A stretch of 64,000 bases of DNA from an uncultured Dorea sp. (GTDB lineage Bacteria; Bacillota; Clostridia; Lachnospirales; Lachnospiraceae). Positions 16,533-24,488 of this stretch are shown piece by piece (position 1 is the stretch's first letter; the number at the start of each line of letters is the position of its first letter). Location: NCBI GenBank assembly GCA_910584095.1, contig CAJTYU010000002.1, positions 1 through 64,000 of the forward strand. Direction: 5' to 3'. The position numbers and the translations under genes are program-made. The notes below the pieces were generated by a model. That model worked only from the letters and a program-made list of their open reading frames with translations. It ran no database searches and was not told the origin of the DNA.

Positions 16533-17564
16533 ATGTATAAGATAGCAAAAGAAAATCTTTCCGCATTATTCCGGTTAATCGCCGAAACCAGAGAGCTGTA
16601 TCTCCCGGTGAAGACGGCGGGACAGACCAATTATGCGGCATGGAGCGAGGACGCAGAGGTTGACCTTGATACATTGAAGACTGTGAAATCAGCAAAGGAC
16701 GCATTTTTCCCACAGAGCGAGGGGCTTTATACTGTGAAGAAAGAGGGAAAGAAGATTTCTGTGGAGCCGGAGGCTCTAAAGGAGCAGGATTTTGTGGTAT
16801 TCGGCATGAAAGCCTGCGACGTGAAGGGCTTAGAGGTATTGGATAAGGTATTCTTATCCGATCCGGTGGATACCTTCTATGCGGCAAGGAGAGATCATGG
16901 AACCATCGTTGCCATGGCCTGCCATGAGCCGGAGGAGACTTGTTTCTGCAAGGTGTTCGGAGTGGACGCCGCCGCTCCCGCTTCAGACGCTGCGGTGTGG
17001 ACAGTGGGGGAAGATCTGTACTGGGAAGCTTTGACTGAAAAGGGCAAGGCTCTTACTGAGGCTGTAAAGGAGCTGTTTACCAATGCGGACGAAGCGGCAG
17101 TGGAAGCAGAGAAAGAGGCAATCCATAAGGTTGTGGAAAAGCTTCCCTATATGAACCTTTCCTTAGAAGGCTGGAACGGAGACGCTCTCTCTGAGAAATT
17201 CGACTCCCCGATCTGGGAGGAATTATACAAACCATGTCTGGCATGCGGAACCTGCACCTTTGTGTGCCCCACCTGCCAGTGTTACGATATCAAGGATTAC
17301 AGCGCGGGGGATAAGGTTTCCCGTTACCGGTGCTGGGATTCCTGCATGTATTCAGACTTTACAATGATGGCCCACGGCAACAACCGTACCAGCCAGATGC
17401 AGCGGTTCCGCCAGCGGTTCATGCACAAGCTGGTGTACTATCCGGCAAACAACGACGGGATGTACTCCTGCGTAGGGTGCGGACGCTGTGTGGAGAAATG
17501 TCCGCAGGCCCTTAACATTGTAAAGGTAATCCGGGCATTTCAGAATCAGGGAGGTGAACAATAA
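16533..17564 (+). CDS. flxB: FlxB-like 4Fe-4S dicluster protein
   Basis: Protein of 343 residues related to the beta subunit of sulfhydrogenases and to anaerobic sulfite reductase subunit A. The N-terminal two thirds lack clear motifs apart from FGMKACDVKGLEVLD. The C-terminus carries two [4Fe-4S] groups, CLACGTCTFVCPTC and CVGCGRCVEKCP. Its stop overlaps the flxA start by one base. It is expected to form a core with FlxA and FlxC that oxidises NADH and feeds HdrA. Confidence 0.85.
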   Translation: MYKIAKENLSALFRLIAETRELYLPVKTAGQTNYAAWSEDAEVDLDTLKTVKSAKDAFFPQSEGLYTVKKEGKKISVEPEALKEQDFVVFGMKACDVKGLEVLDKVFLSDPVDTFYAARRDHGTIVAMACHEPEETCFCKVFGVDAAAPASDAAVWTVGEDLYWEALTEKGKALTEAVKELFTNADEAAVEAEKEAIHKVVEKLPYMNLSLEGWNGDALSEKFDSPIWEELYKPCLACGTCTFVCPTCQCYDIKDYSAGDKVSRYRCWDSCMYSDFTMMAHGNNRTSQMQRFRQRFMHKLVYYPANNDGMYSCVGCGRCVEKCPQALNIVKVIRAFQNQGGEQ

Positions 17565-18418
17565 TGGGCGAATGTACATGTCATAAGAATTATACATTGG
17601 ATACGCTGATCCCGAAGGTAGGCGTGATCACGGATATCCGTCAGGAGACTCCGGACGTGAAGACCTTCCGCGTCAATGCTCCGGAGGGCGGCAAGCTCTT
17701 TGAGCATATGCCGGGACAGTGCGCCATGGTCTGCGCGCCGGGCATCAGCGAGGGTATGTTTTCCATTACTTCTTCTCCGACCAACAAGGAATATCAGGAA
17801 TTCAGCATTAAGAAATGCGGTATGCTGACCGAGTACCTCCACAGTCTTGAGGTGGGCGATCAGGTTACCGTCCGCGGACCTTACGGCAATGCGTTTCCGG
17901 TAGAGACAGAGTTAAAGGGTAAGAACCTTCTGTTCGTGGCCGGCGGTATCGGGCTGGCGCCGCTGCGCTCCGTGATCAATTATGTGTTGGATAACCGGGG
18001 AAATTACGGTACTGTGGACATTGTCTACGGTTCCCGTTCAGCGGATGATTTAGTACAGCTAAAGGAGATTCAGGAGGTTTGGATGAATGCCGAGGGCGTA
18101 AACGTGCATCTGACCATAGACAGAGAGCAGGAAGGCTGGGACGGCCATGTTGGATTTGTTCCGAACTATGTGAAGGAGCTTGGATTTGACACCAATAAGA
18201 CCGTGCTTGTGTGCGGGCCTCCGATCATGATCAAGTTCGTGCTTGCAGGGTTAAAGGAGCTTGGTTTCACCACAGAGCAGGTATATACGACGTTAGAGCT
18301 CCGTATGAAATGCGGCGTGGGCAAATGCGGACGCTGCAACATCGGTTCAAAGTATGTATGCAAAGACGGTCCGGTGTTCCGTTTTGATGAAATCGACGAG
18401 CTTCCGAATGAGTATTAA
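17564..18418 (+). CDS. flxA: FlxA-like FAD/NAD(P)-binding subunit
   Basis: Ferredoxin-NADP reductase-fold protein of 284 residues, homologous to sulfhydrogenase gamma and AsrB. The FAD domain is at about 10-105 (MFSITSSPTN), the NAD domain starts with FVAGGIGLAPLRS (about 127), and VLVCGPPIM is the second nucleotide-contact motif. A C-terminal Cys cluster (CGVGKCGRCNIGSKYVC) binds [2Fe-2S]. This is the probable NADH entry point of the complex. It overlaps flxB by one base and is followed after 17 bases by the fumarate reductase iron-sulfur gene. Confidence 0.88.
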   Translation: MGECTCHKNYTLDTLIPKVGVITDIRQETPDVKTFRVNAPEGGKLFEHMPGQCAMVCAPGISEGMFSITSSPTNKEYQEFSIKKCGMLTEYLHSLEVGDQVTVRGPYGNAFPVETELKGKNLLFVAGGIGLAPLRSVINYVLDNRGNYGTVDIVYGSRSADDLVQLKEIQEVWMNAEGVNVHLTIDREQEGWDGHVGFVPNYVKELGFDTNKTVLVCGPPIMIKFVLAGLKELGFTTEQVYTTLELRMKCGVGKCGRCNIGSKYVCKDGPVFRFDEIDELPNEY

Positions 18419-18435
18419 GAAAGGATACGAATAAC

Positions 18436-19110
18436 ATGGAAAATATGGTAAATGTATATTTTAGCGGTAAGAGATACAGCGTACCGGCAGACCTTACGAT
18501 CATGACCGCCATGGAGTACGCTGGTTATACATGGAAAAGAGGATGCGGCTGCCGCCATGGTTTCTGCGGAGCCTGCGCTACCGTATACCGGATCAAGGGC
18601 AAGAACGAGTTAAAGACCTGTCTTGCATGCCAGACTCAGGTAGAGGAAGGCATGTATGTGGCAAGCATTCCTTTCTTCCCTACAGATAAGAGGACCTATG
18701 ACATTGAGGAGATTAAGGCTGATCAGCGGATTATGATGGAGCTGTATCCGGAGATTTACAGCTGCATCGGCTGCAATGCCTGTACCAAGGCCTGCACTCA
18801 GGACTTAAACGTGATGCAGTACATCGCTTACGCGCAGCGGGGCGAGTTTGAGAAGTGCGCGGAGGAATCCTTCGACTGTATCGGCTGCGGCTGCTGTACC
18901 GTGAGATGTCCGGCGGGAATTTCCCATCCCCACGTAGGGGTTCTGGCGAGACGTCTTACAGGAAAATACATCGCGCCGGAGACAGAGCATCTTGCAAACA
19001 GGGTGGAAGAAATCAATAGAGGCGAGTATGACGGCCTGATTGAGCAGATCATGCAGAAACCGATCGAAGAGATGCGGGAACTTTATAATACGAGAGAGAT
19101 TGAAAAGTAA
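18436..19110 (+). CDS. Fumarate reductase-like iron-sulfur subunit ([2Fe-2S] plus two [4Fe-4S])
   Basis: Protein of 224 residues that should wire electrons into the adjacent flavoprotein. It has an N-terminal plant-type ferredoxin domain (C39, C44, C47, C62 or C65) and a C-terminal dicluster part (C110-C113-C116-C120 and C148-C151-C154-C158). Classical SdhB/FrdB has 2Fe-2S, 4Fe-4S and 3Fe-4S; here both C-terminal motifs look [4Fe-4S]. It resembles the N-terminal half of methanogen thiol:fumarate reductase subunit TfrB but lacks the fused HdrB part, which in this operon is a separate gene. GAAAGGA precedes the start. Confidence 0.85.
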   Translation: MENMVNVYFSGKRYSVPADLTIMTAMEYAGYTWKRGCGCRHGFCGACATVYRIKGKNELKTCLACQTQVEEGMYVASIPFFPTDKRTYDIEEIKADQRIMMELYPEIYSCIGCNACTKACTQDLNVMQYIAYAQRGEFEKCAEESFDCIGCGCCTVRCPAGISHPHVGVLARRLTGKYIAPETEHLANRVEEINRGEYDGLIEQIMQKPIEEMRELYNTREIEK

Positions 19111-19125
19111 GGAGGGCGCAAAACT

Positions 19126-20736
19126 ATGTATACACCATATCCAGAGAATATGATGGAATCCATCAAGAAGGTAGAGGCGACGAGAGCGGAGCGTATGTCT
19201 GCAGAGCCAAGACGCCTGACTGCGGATGAAAAAGACGCGCTCCTTAAGGAATTCCATCCGGACTATAATCCAGATGCTTTTGCGGAGATCAAGGCGGGCC
19301 CGAATAAGGGGCAGAAAGCTCCCATCGAGCTGGCGGAAATGCTTCATTCCACAAGCCGCATCGCGGATGAAAAGATTGATATTACGAAAATTGATTACGA
19401 CGTAGACGTGCTGGTGATCGGCGGCGGCGGCGCCGGTTCCTCCTGCGCCATCGAAGCGCACAACGCGGGCGCAGACGTCATGATCGTGACGAAGCTGCGT
19501 ATCGGGGATGCGAATACGATGATGGCGGAGGGCGGCATTCAGGCTGCGGACAAGGAGAACGATTCTCCGGTACAGCATTATCTGGACTGTTTCGGCGGCG
19601 GGCATTTTGCCGCAAGGCCGGAACTGGTAAAGCGCCTTGTTATGGAGGCTCCCGACGCGATCAAATGGCTGAACGAGCTGGGCGTAATGTTTGACAAGGA
19701 CGGGGACGGACGCATGGTAACCACCCATGGCGGCGGTACTTCCAGAAAGAGAATGCATGCGTGTAAGGATTACTCCGGGGCGGAGATTATGCGTACCCTC
19801 CGGGACGAGGTGTTAAACCGCCAGATCCCGGTGGTAGAATTTACCTCCGCGGTAGAGATCATCAAAGACGAGAAGGGTCAGGCAGCAGGCGCGATCCTTC
19901 TGAATATGGAAACAGGAGATTATTCCGTTGCAAGAGCGAAGACTGTTGTCATCGCAACCGGCGGCGCGGGAAGGATGCACTATCAGGGCTTCCCAACTTC
20001 AAACCATTATGGTGCAACAGCTGACGGCCTTGTGCTGGGATACAGAGCCGGCGTACCGCTTCTTTATCAGGATTCCATCCAGTACCATCCTACAGGGGTT
20101 GCCCATCCGGTGCAGATCCGGGGCGCTCTTGTTACTGAAAAGGTCCGTTCCGTAGGGGCGCAGCTCGTGAACGCCAACGGCGAAGCATACATCCATCCAT
20201 TGGAGACCCGTGATGTGAATGCCTCCGGCGTTATCCGCGAGTGCAGAGAAGGACGCGGCGTAGAGGCTCCCGGCGGACAGCAGGGCGTATGGCTTGACAC
20301 GCCGATGATCGAGATCCTCGGAGGAGAGGGAACCATCGAGAAACGGATTCCGGCTATGTTCCGTATGTATATGAATTATGGCATCGATATGAGGAAGGTT
20401 CCGATTCTGATTTACCCGACCCTCCATTACCAGAACGGCGGCCTTGAGATTGACGGAGAAGGCTTCACCAAGACGATCCCGAATCTTTTGGCAGCGGGAG
20501 AGGTTGCCGGAGGAATCCACGGAAGAAACAGGCTGATGGGCAATTCCCTTCTTGACGTGATCGTATTCGGACGAAACGCGGGCAAGAAGGCGGCTGCAAA
20601 GGCGAAAGAGGTAGAACTTGGAACCATGAACATTGACCATGTGGCAGAGTATACCGGAGAACTTAAGGAGGCGTCTGTGGATACCGGAGAAGTATCGCCA
20701 AAGCTTCTTCCGAAATATGCCCGCCATGAGAGATAG
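19126..20736 (+). CDS. Soluble fumarate reductase/succinate dehydrogenase flavoprotein subunit
   Basis: Catalytic subunit for fumarate reduction to succinate, 536 residues. An approximately 88-residue N-terminal extension precedes the FAD motif GGGGAG (99-104). Substrate-site residues are H321 (HPTG), R341, H434 (HYQNGG) and R469 (RNRLMGNSL). The histidine that binds FAD covalently in membrane SdhA/FrdA is Asn130 here (ANTMMAEGG), so FAD should be non-covalent, as in TfrA and L-aspartate oxidase. There is no FMN-binding or cytochrome domain and no membrane anchor gene nearby. GGAGGG precedes the ATG. L-aspartate oxidase is an alternative by homology, but the operon favours fumarate reductase. 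Confidence 0.87.
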   Translation: MYTPYPENMMESIKKVEATRAERMSAEPRRLTADEKDALLKEFHPDYNPDAFAEIKAGPNKGQKAPIELAEMLHSTSRIADEKIDITKIDYDVDVLVIGGGGAGSSCAIEAHNAGADVMIVTKLRIGDANTMMAEGGIQAADKENDSPVQHYLDCFGGGHFAARPELVKRLVMEAPDAIKWLNELGVMFDKDGDGRMVTTHGGGTSRKRMHACKDYSGAEIMRTLRDEVLNRQIPVVEFTSAVEIIKDEKGQAAGAILLNMETGDYSVARAKTVVIATGGAGRMHYQGFPTSNHYGATADGLVLGYRAGVPLLYQDSIQYHPTGVAHPVQIRGALVTEKVRSVGAQLVNANGEAYIHPLETRDVNASGVIRECREGRGVEAPGGQQGVWLDTPMIEILGGEGTIEKRIPAMFRMYMNYGIDMRKVPILIYPTLHYQNGGLEIDGEGFTKTIPNLLAAGEVAGGIHGRNRLMGNSLLDVIVFGRNAGKKAAAKAKEVELGTMNIDHVAEYTGELKEASVDTGEVSPKLLPKYARHER

Positions 20737-20780
20737 TTTCAGGCAGATATTTTTATGGAAAATATAAGGAGAGAAACGAT

Positions 20781-21623
20781 ATGCGTGAGATAGATGTAAG
20801 CAGAATTACAGACGTGGTGGAAAAGCTCTGCATCGCGGCAAACGAGCATCTTCCGGAGGATGTGAAATGTGCGATCAAAGACTGCCGCGCCTGTGAGGAC
20901 GGTGAGATCGCAAAGGGCGTTCTTGACAATATTATCGAGAATTTTGAGATTGCCGACAAAGAGTGCGTGCCGATCTGCCAGGATACCGGCATGGCATGCG
21001 TATTCCTTGAGATTGGGCAGGACGTACATTTGACGGGAGGCAATCTTGCAGACGCCGTCGACGAAGGCGTGCGCCGCGGCTATGATAAGGGATACCTCCG
21101 GAAATCCGTTGTAAAAGATCCTGTACGCCGAGGCAATACCGGGGATAATACGCCGGCCATGCTCTATACAGAGATCGTTCCGGGCGAGGAAATCAAAGTA
21201 ACCGTAGGACCAAAGGGATTCGGAAGCGAGAATATGAGCCAGATCCGTATGTTCAAGCCTTCCCATGGTTTACAAGGAATCAAGGACTTTATTCTTGAAG
21301 TGGTAGAGACCGCGGGACCGAATCCGTGCCCGCCTATGGTAGTGGGCGTAGGAATCGGCGGAACCTTCGATAAGGCTGCCCTTCTTGCAAAGAAGGCGCT
21401 GATGCGCCCGGTGGATTCTTCTAACCCGGATGCGTTCTATGCGGACCTTGAGAAAGAGATGTTAGAAAAGATCAACCAGCTTGGAATCGGCCCCCAGGGT
21501 TTTGGCGGCAAGACCACGGCCATCGGATTGAATATTGAAACACTGCCGACTCATATTGCAGGCATGCCATGCGCGGTCAATATCAACTGCCATGTGACGC
21601 GTCATAAAACGGAGGTGATTTAG
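20781..21623 (+). CDS. Class I fumarate hydratase, alpha subunit
   Basis: Iron-sulfur hydro-lyase subunit of 280 residues for the malate/fumarate interconversion. Conserved segments include VPICQDTGMACVFLE, RRGNTGDNTPA and GPNPCPPMVVGVGIGG, and cluster ligands would be among C65, the Cys of NPCPP, and the late Cys residues. AAGGAG lies 8-10 bases upstream. Its stop is directly followed by the beta-subunit ATG. L(+)-tartrate dehydratase is the close alternative, but the malate dehydrogenase and fumarate reductase neighbours favour fumarase running toward fumarate. Confidence 0.92.
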   Translation: MREIDVSRITDVVEKLCIAANEHLPEDVKCAIKDCRACEDGEIAKGVLDNIIENFEIADKECVPICQDTGMACVFLEIGQDVHLTGGNLADAVDEGVRRGYDKGYLRKSVVKDPVRRGNTGDNTPAMLYTEIVPGEEIKVTVGPKGFGSENMSQIRMFKPSHGLQGIKDFILEVVETAGPNPCPPMVVGVGIGGTFDKAALLAKKALMRPVDSSNPDAFYADLEKEMLEKINQLGIGPQGFGGKTTAIGLNIETLPTHIAGMPCAVNINCHVTRHKTEVI

Positions 21624-22184
21624 ATGGCGGCAAGAAAGATTACATTACCACTTACTGAGGAGCTTGCAAAGACTTTGCATGCCGGAGACAGCGTGCTGGC
21701 AACCGGGACCATCTATACTTCCCGGGACGCGGGCCATAAGCGGATGTGCGAGGCGCTTGCAAAGGGAGAGGAGATTCCCTTTGACCCAAAGGACGCTACC
21801 ATTTACTATGTAGGGCCGACTCCGGCAAAGCCGGGGCAGGTCATCGGCTCCGCGGGTCCTACCACCAGCGGCCGTATGGACGCTTACGCGCCGACGATGA
21901 TGTCGGTAGGCGCCAGAGGCATGATCGGAAAGGGAGCCCGTCTTCCAGAGGTCGTGGAGGCCATGAAGAAATATAGCGGCGTATACTTCGGCGCCATCGG
22001 CGGAGCGGGCGCTCTTCTTGCAAAATGCATAAAGAAGGCCGAACTGATCGCTTACGAAGATCTGGGGGCGGAGGCTTTGCGGAAGCTGTACGTGGAGGAT
22101 ATGCCTTTAGTCGTAATCATCGACAGTGAAGGAAATAACTTATACGAGAGCGGACGCGCCGCTTATCTTAAGGAACATAAGTAG
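21624..22184 (+). CDS. Class I fumarate hydratase, beta subunit
   Basis: C-terminal half of class I fumarase as a separate 186-residue protein. Typical motifs are YVGPTPAKPGQVIGSAGPTTSGRMD, GKGARLPEVVEAMKKY (given here only as landmarks), and IGGAGALLA. It starts on the base after the alpha stop codon, preceded by GGAGGTGAT within alpha, so the subunits are translated together. The carrier gene follows after 16 bases. Confidence 0.92.
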   Translation: MAARKITLPLTEELAKTLHAGDSVLATGTIYTSRDAGHKRMCEALAKGEEIPFDPKDATIYYVGPTPAKPGQVIGSAGPTTSGRMDAYAPTMMSVGARGMIGKGARLPEVVEAMKKYSGVYFGAIGGAGALLAKCIKKAELIAYEDLGAEALRKLYVEDMPLVVIIDSEGNNLYESGRAAYLKEHK

Positions 22185-22200
22185 AAGGGAGCCGTAAGAC

Positions 22201-23412
22201 ATGGAGTTATTTGGAGGAATATTAGCAGTAAAGGCTGTAGTATTTCTTACATTTTCAGTCTTTGCAATTGCCGCCGTCGGTTATACGGTCGGGAAGGTGA
22301 CGGTAAAGGGAATTAATCTGGGAACAGCCGGAGTATTTATCGTGGCTCTGGTGTATGGCTGCCTGCTGTACGGCAAGCTGTCGGATAATCTGATGGCGGG
22401 CGATGCGACCTTTTCTACGGAGGCATTGAAAATCGTTGAGAATATGGGGCTTATCTTCTTTGTTACTTCGGTAGGTTTTATTGCGGGACCCAACTTTTTT
22501 GGGAACCTGAAACGGAATTTTAAGTCCTATGTACTGCTGGGGGCAGTTATTATCCTTGCCGCGGCGGTTACCTGCGTGGCTTGTATCCTGATCGGCGGAC
22601 AGTTTACAGATCTGACCCACGAGCAGTTTCGGGCAATTCTGGTAGGGATTCTGTCGGGAGCCCTTACCAGCACTCCGGCGTTCTCCGCGTCAAAGGCTGC
22701 CGTGGGGGCGGATTTGGAGGCGCTGGTATCGGTGGGCTATGGTATTTCCTATTTGTTCGGCGTTGTGGGCGTGGTATTGTTCGTGCAGATCGTGCCGAAG
22801 CTTATGAAGGCGGATATGAACGCGGAGGTGGAGAAGATCTCGGCAAAGGAAAGCGGCGGAAGCAGGAGAAAGAATTTGATCTTAACGGAGATTGACGAAT
22901 TTGGCTTTATGGCGTTTTCTCTGGCGGCGATTGTTGGAATCATTGTTGGGAGCATCAGTTACAAGAATTTTTCCCTGACGACTACCGGAGGATGCCTGCT
23001 TACAGCCCTTGTGTTCGGACATTACGGACACATCGGGAAGATATCCATCGTACCGAAGAACTCTACGCTGAAAATGTTAAGGGAACTGGGACTTATGCTG
23101 TTTCTGATCGGCGCGGGAGTATCCGGCGGCGCGAAGTTCGTAGAATACTTTGAACCGGTGTATTTCCTTTATGGGGCAATCATGACGATACTTCCGATGA
23201 TCATTGGATTTATTATTGCGAAAAATCTATTGAAACTGCCGCTCTTAAATAATCTTGGCTCCCTGACCGGAGGCATGACAAGTACCCCGGCTCTTGGGAC
23301 GCTGATTAATATGGCCGGGACGGAAGATATCGCGTCGGCTTACGCGGCCACTTATCCGATTGCGCTGATCGCGGTTGTGCTGGCTTCGCAGCTGATTATA
23401 CTGTTCTGCTAA
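22201..23412 (+). CDS. AspT/YidE/YbjL-family carrier, candidate dicarboxylate (succinate) exporter
   Basis: Integral membrane protein of 403 residues with about ten hydrophobic helices in two repeats. Each repeat has the family hallmark, read as GALTSTPAFSA (about 150) and GGMTSTPALGTL (about 361). The family includes the aspartate:alanine exchanger AspT and the succinate exporter SucE of Corynebacterium. Those proteins usually have paired central TrkA-C domains; here only a short charged loop (about 205-230) joins the halves. Last gene of the oxaloacetate-to-succinate operon, followed by a strong terminator. Succinate export is an inference from position. Confidence 0.82.
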   Translation: MELFGGILAVKAVVFLTFSVFAIAAVGYTVGKVTVKGINLGTAGVFIVALVYGCLLYGKLSDNLMAGDATFSTEALKIVENMGLIFFVTSVGFIAGPNFFGNLKRNFKSYVLLGAVIILAAAVTCVACILIGGQFTDLTHEQFRAILVGILSGALTSTPAFSASKAAVGADLEALVSVGYGISYLFGVVGVVLFVQIVPKLMKADMNAEVEKISAKESGGSRRKNLILTEIDEFGFMAFSLAAIVGIIVGSISYKNFSLTTTGGCLLTALVFGHYGHIGKISIVPKNSTLKMLRELGLMLFLIGAGVSGGAKFVEYFEPVYFLYGAIMTILPMIIGFIIAKNLLKLPLLNNLGSLTGGMTSTPALGTLINMAGTEDIASAYAATYPIALIAVVLASQLIILFC

Positions 23413-23435
23413 ATAACAATCGAGCATTTTAAAAC

Positions 23436-23484
23436 AATAAAAATCACAGAAGTCAATTTTTGATTTCTGTGATTTTTATTAAAT
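23436..23484 (+). terminator. Rho-independent terminator ending the 13-gene reductive operon
   Basis: Perfect 16-bp inverted repeat, AATAAAAATCACAGAA (23436-23451) and its complement at 23465-23480, including a T tract. No comparable hairpin was seen between 10977 and this point. Confidence 0.92.
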
Positions 23485-23637
23485 TAACTCTTTTATTTTT
23501 TGCGCATCCGCAAGTATCCGTTCATTTATATATCTGAAAAATATAGAGGGAAGAATACATAGAATATTAAGAAATAATTTCGTTTGATTTTAAGGTTTTT
23601 TGAGATATTTGTGATAGATTGAAATAGTTAGGAAAGG

Positions 23638-24252
23638 ATGGGAAGAATTATGCTTATGACTATAATTCCAATTATTTTAATCTTAGGGCCGGCAATGGCT
23701 TATCAGCTTGTGCAGCGTTTGTGCGGGAGAAGAACTACGGCATTTCACTGTATATGGACGTATATGATGATGCTTTATATACGGATTGTTTTTTATCTGA
23801 CAGGGACGGGTACGGTATGGGATATTATGGATAAGGGCGGATTGGCGTCTGCGCTTGGAGAGGCGCGCATAAATTTGATGCCGTTTCAGTCGGAGGGATT
23901 GTTCACATATTGCACCAATGTGATCCTGTTTATGCCGCTTGGTTTTTTGCTGCCGTATATATGGAAAAATTACAGAAATGTTAGGAAGACTGCTTTGACG
24001 GGACTGTTCTTTTCTGCGTTGATCGAAATAGCCCAGCTTCCAACCGGCCGTGTCGCAGATGTTGATGATTTGATGATGAACACGCTGGGAGCGATTTTGG
24101 GATATGCGGCGTGGAGGCTGATTGGAGGGTATTTTTTTAACCGGAAAGAAAAACAGCGGATTATTTCGCTTGGTAATTCGGAGCCGGTTATTTACATTGC
24201 TTTGACGTGGAGCTGCATGTTTCTGTTCTATAACTGGAAGTGGTTTATTTAA
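23638..24252 (+). CDS. VanZ family membrane protein
   Basis: Small integral membrane protein of about 204 residues with four or five hydrophobic helices. The VanZ core is LMPFQSEG...NVILFMPLGFLLP, followed by SALIEIAQL and ADVDDLMMNTLGAILGY. VanZ proteins give low-level teicoplanin resistance in some enterococci; in Clostridia most are of unknown function. The ATG at 23638 directly follows AGGAAAGG with very short spacing. The in-frame ATG at 23650 (MLMTII) is an equally likely start. It is a single-gene unit, more AT-rich than the operon before it. Confidence 0.85.
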   Translation: MGRIMLMTIIPIILILGPAMAYQLVQRLCGRRTTAFHCIWTYMMMLYIRIVFYLTGTGTVWDIMDKGGLASALGEARINLMPFQSEGLFTYCTNVILFMPLGFLLPYIWKNYRNVRKTALTGLFFSALIEIAQLPTGRVADVDDLMMNTLGAILGYAAWRLIGGYFFNRKEKQRIISLGNSEPVIYIALTWSCMFLFYNWKWFI

Positions 24253-24431
24253 TGTGCCTTTGGGGGAATGCCCATTGTGAATTATTTCCTGGCTGAGTAT
24301 AATCCAATGATTGAAAAATAACGATAATTTTAAATCACTTCTTTTTGTCGTGCATGGTTTGTGTTATATTATAATTATGTACGGAAAGCTATACCATGAG
24401 AAATAGACGGATGATATAGAAGGGGGAGGTG

Positions 24432-24488
24432 ATGGCACAGCTTGGTTTGTCCGGAAAGCTGGACAATATAGCGTGCCGAGGCAGATGA
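24432..24488 (+). CDS. Putative 18-residue leader peptide coupled to the histidine kinase
   Basis: Short ORF encoding MAQLGLSGKLDNIACRGR. It has an excellent ribosome site (GGGGGAGGTG immediately before ATG at 24432). Its stop codon overlaps the kinase ATG at 24485 as ATGA. The kinase itself has no good ribosome site of its own, so translation of the leader would be required for kinase translation. A TATAAT lies at 24370-24375. No homology is recognised; the case rests on the ribosome site and overlap. Confidence 0.5.
   Translation: MAQLGLSGKLDNIACRGR

Noticed and set aside
18805..19758. 317-codon ORF antisense to the fumarate reductase genes
   Set aside because: Spans the junction of two clear genes on the plus strand, rich in His, Arg and Leu as expected of an antisense shadow.
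24432..24447. TGGCAC near the kinase start as a possible sigma-54 site
   Set aside because: The matching TTGC element at the right spacing is missing, and the bases belong to the leader ORF.
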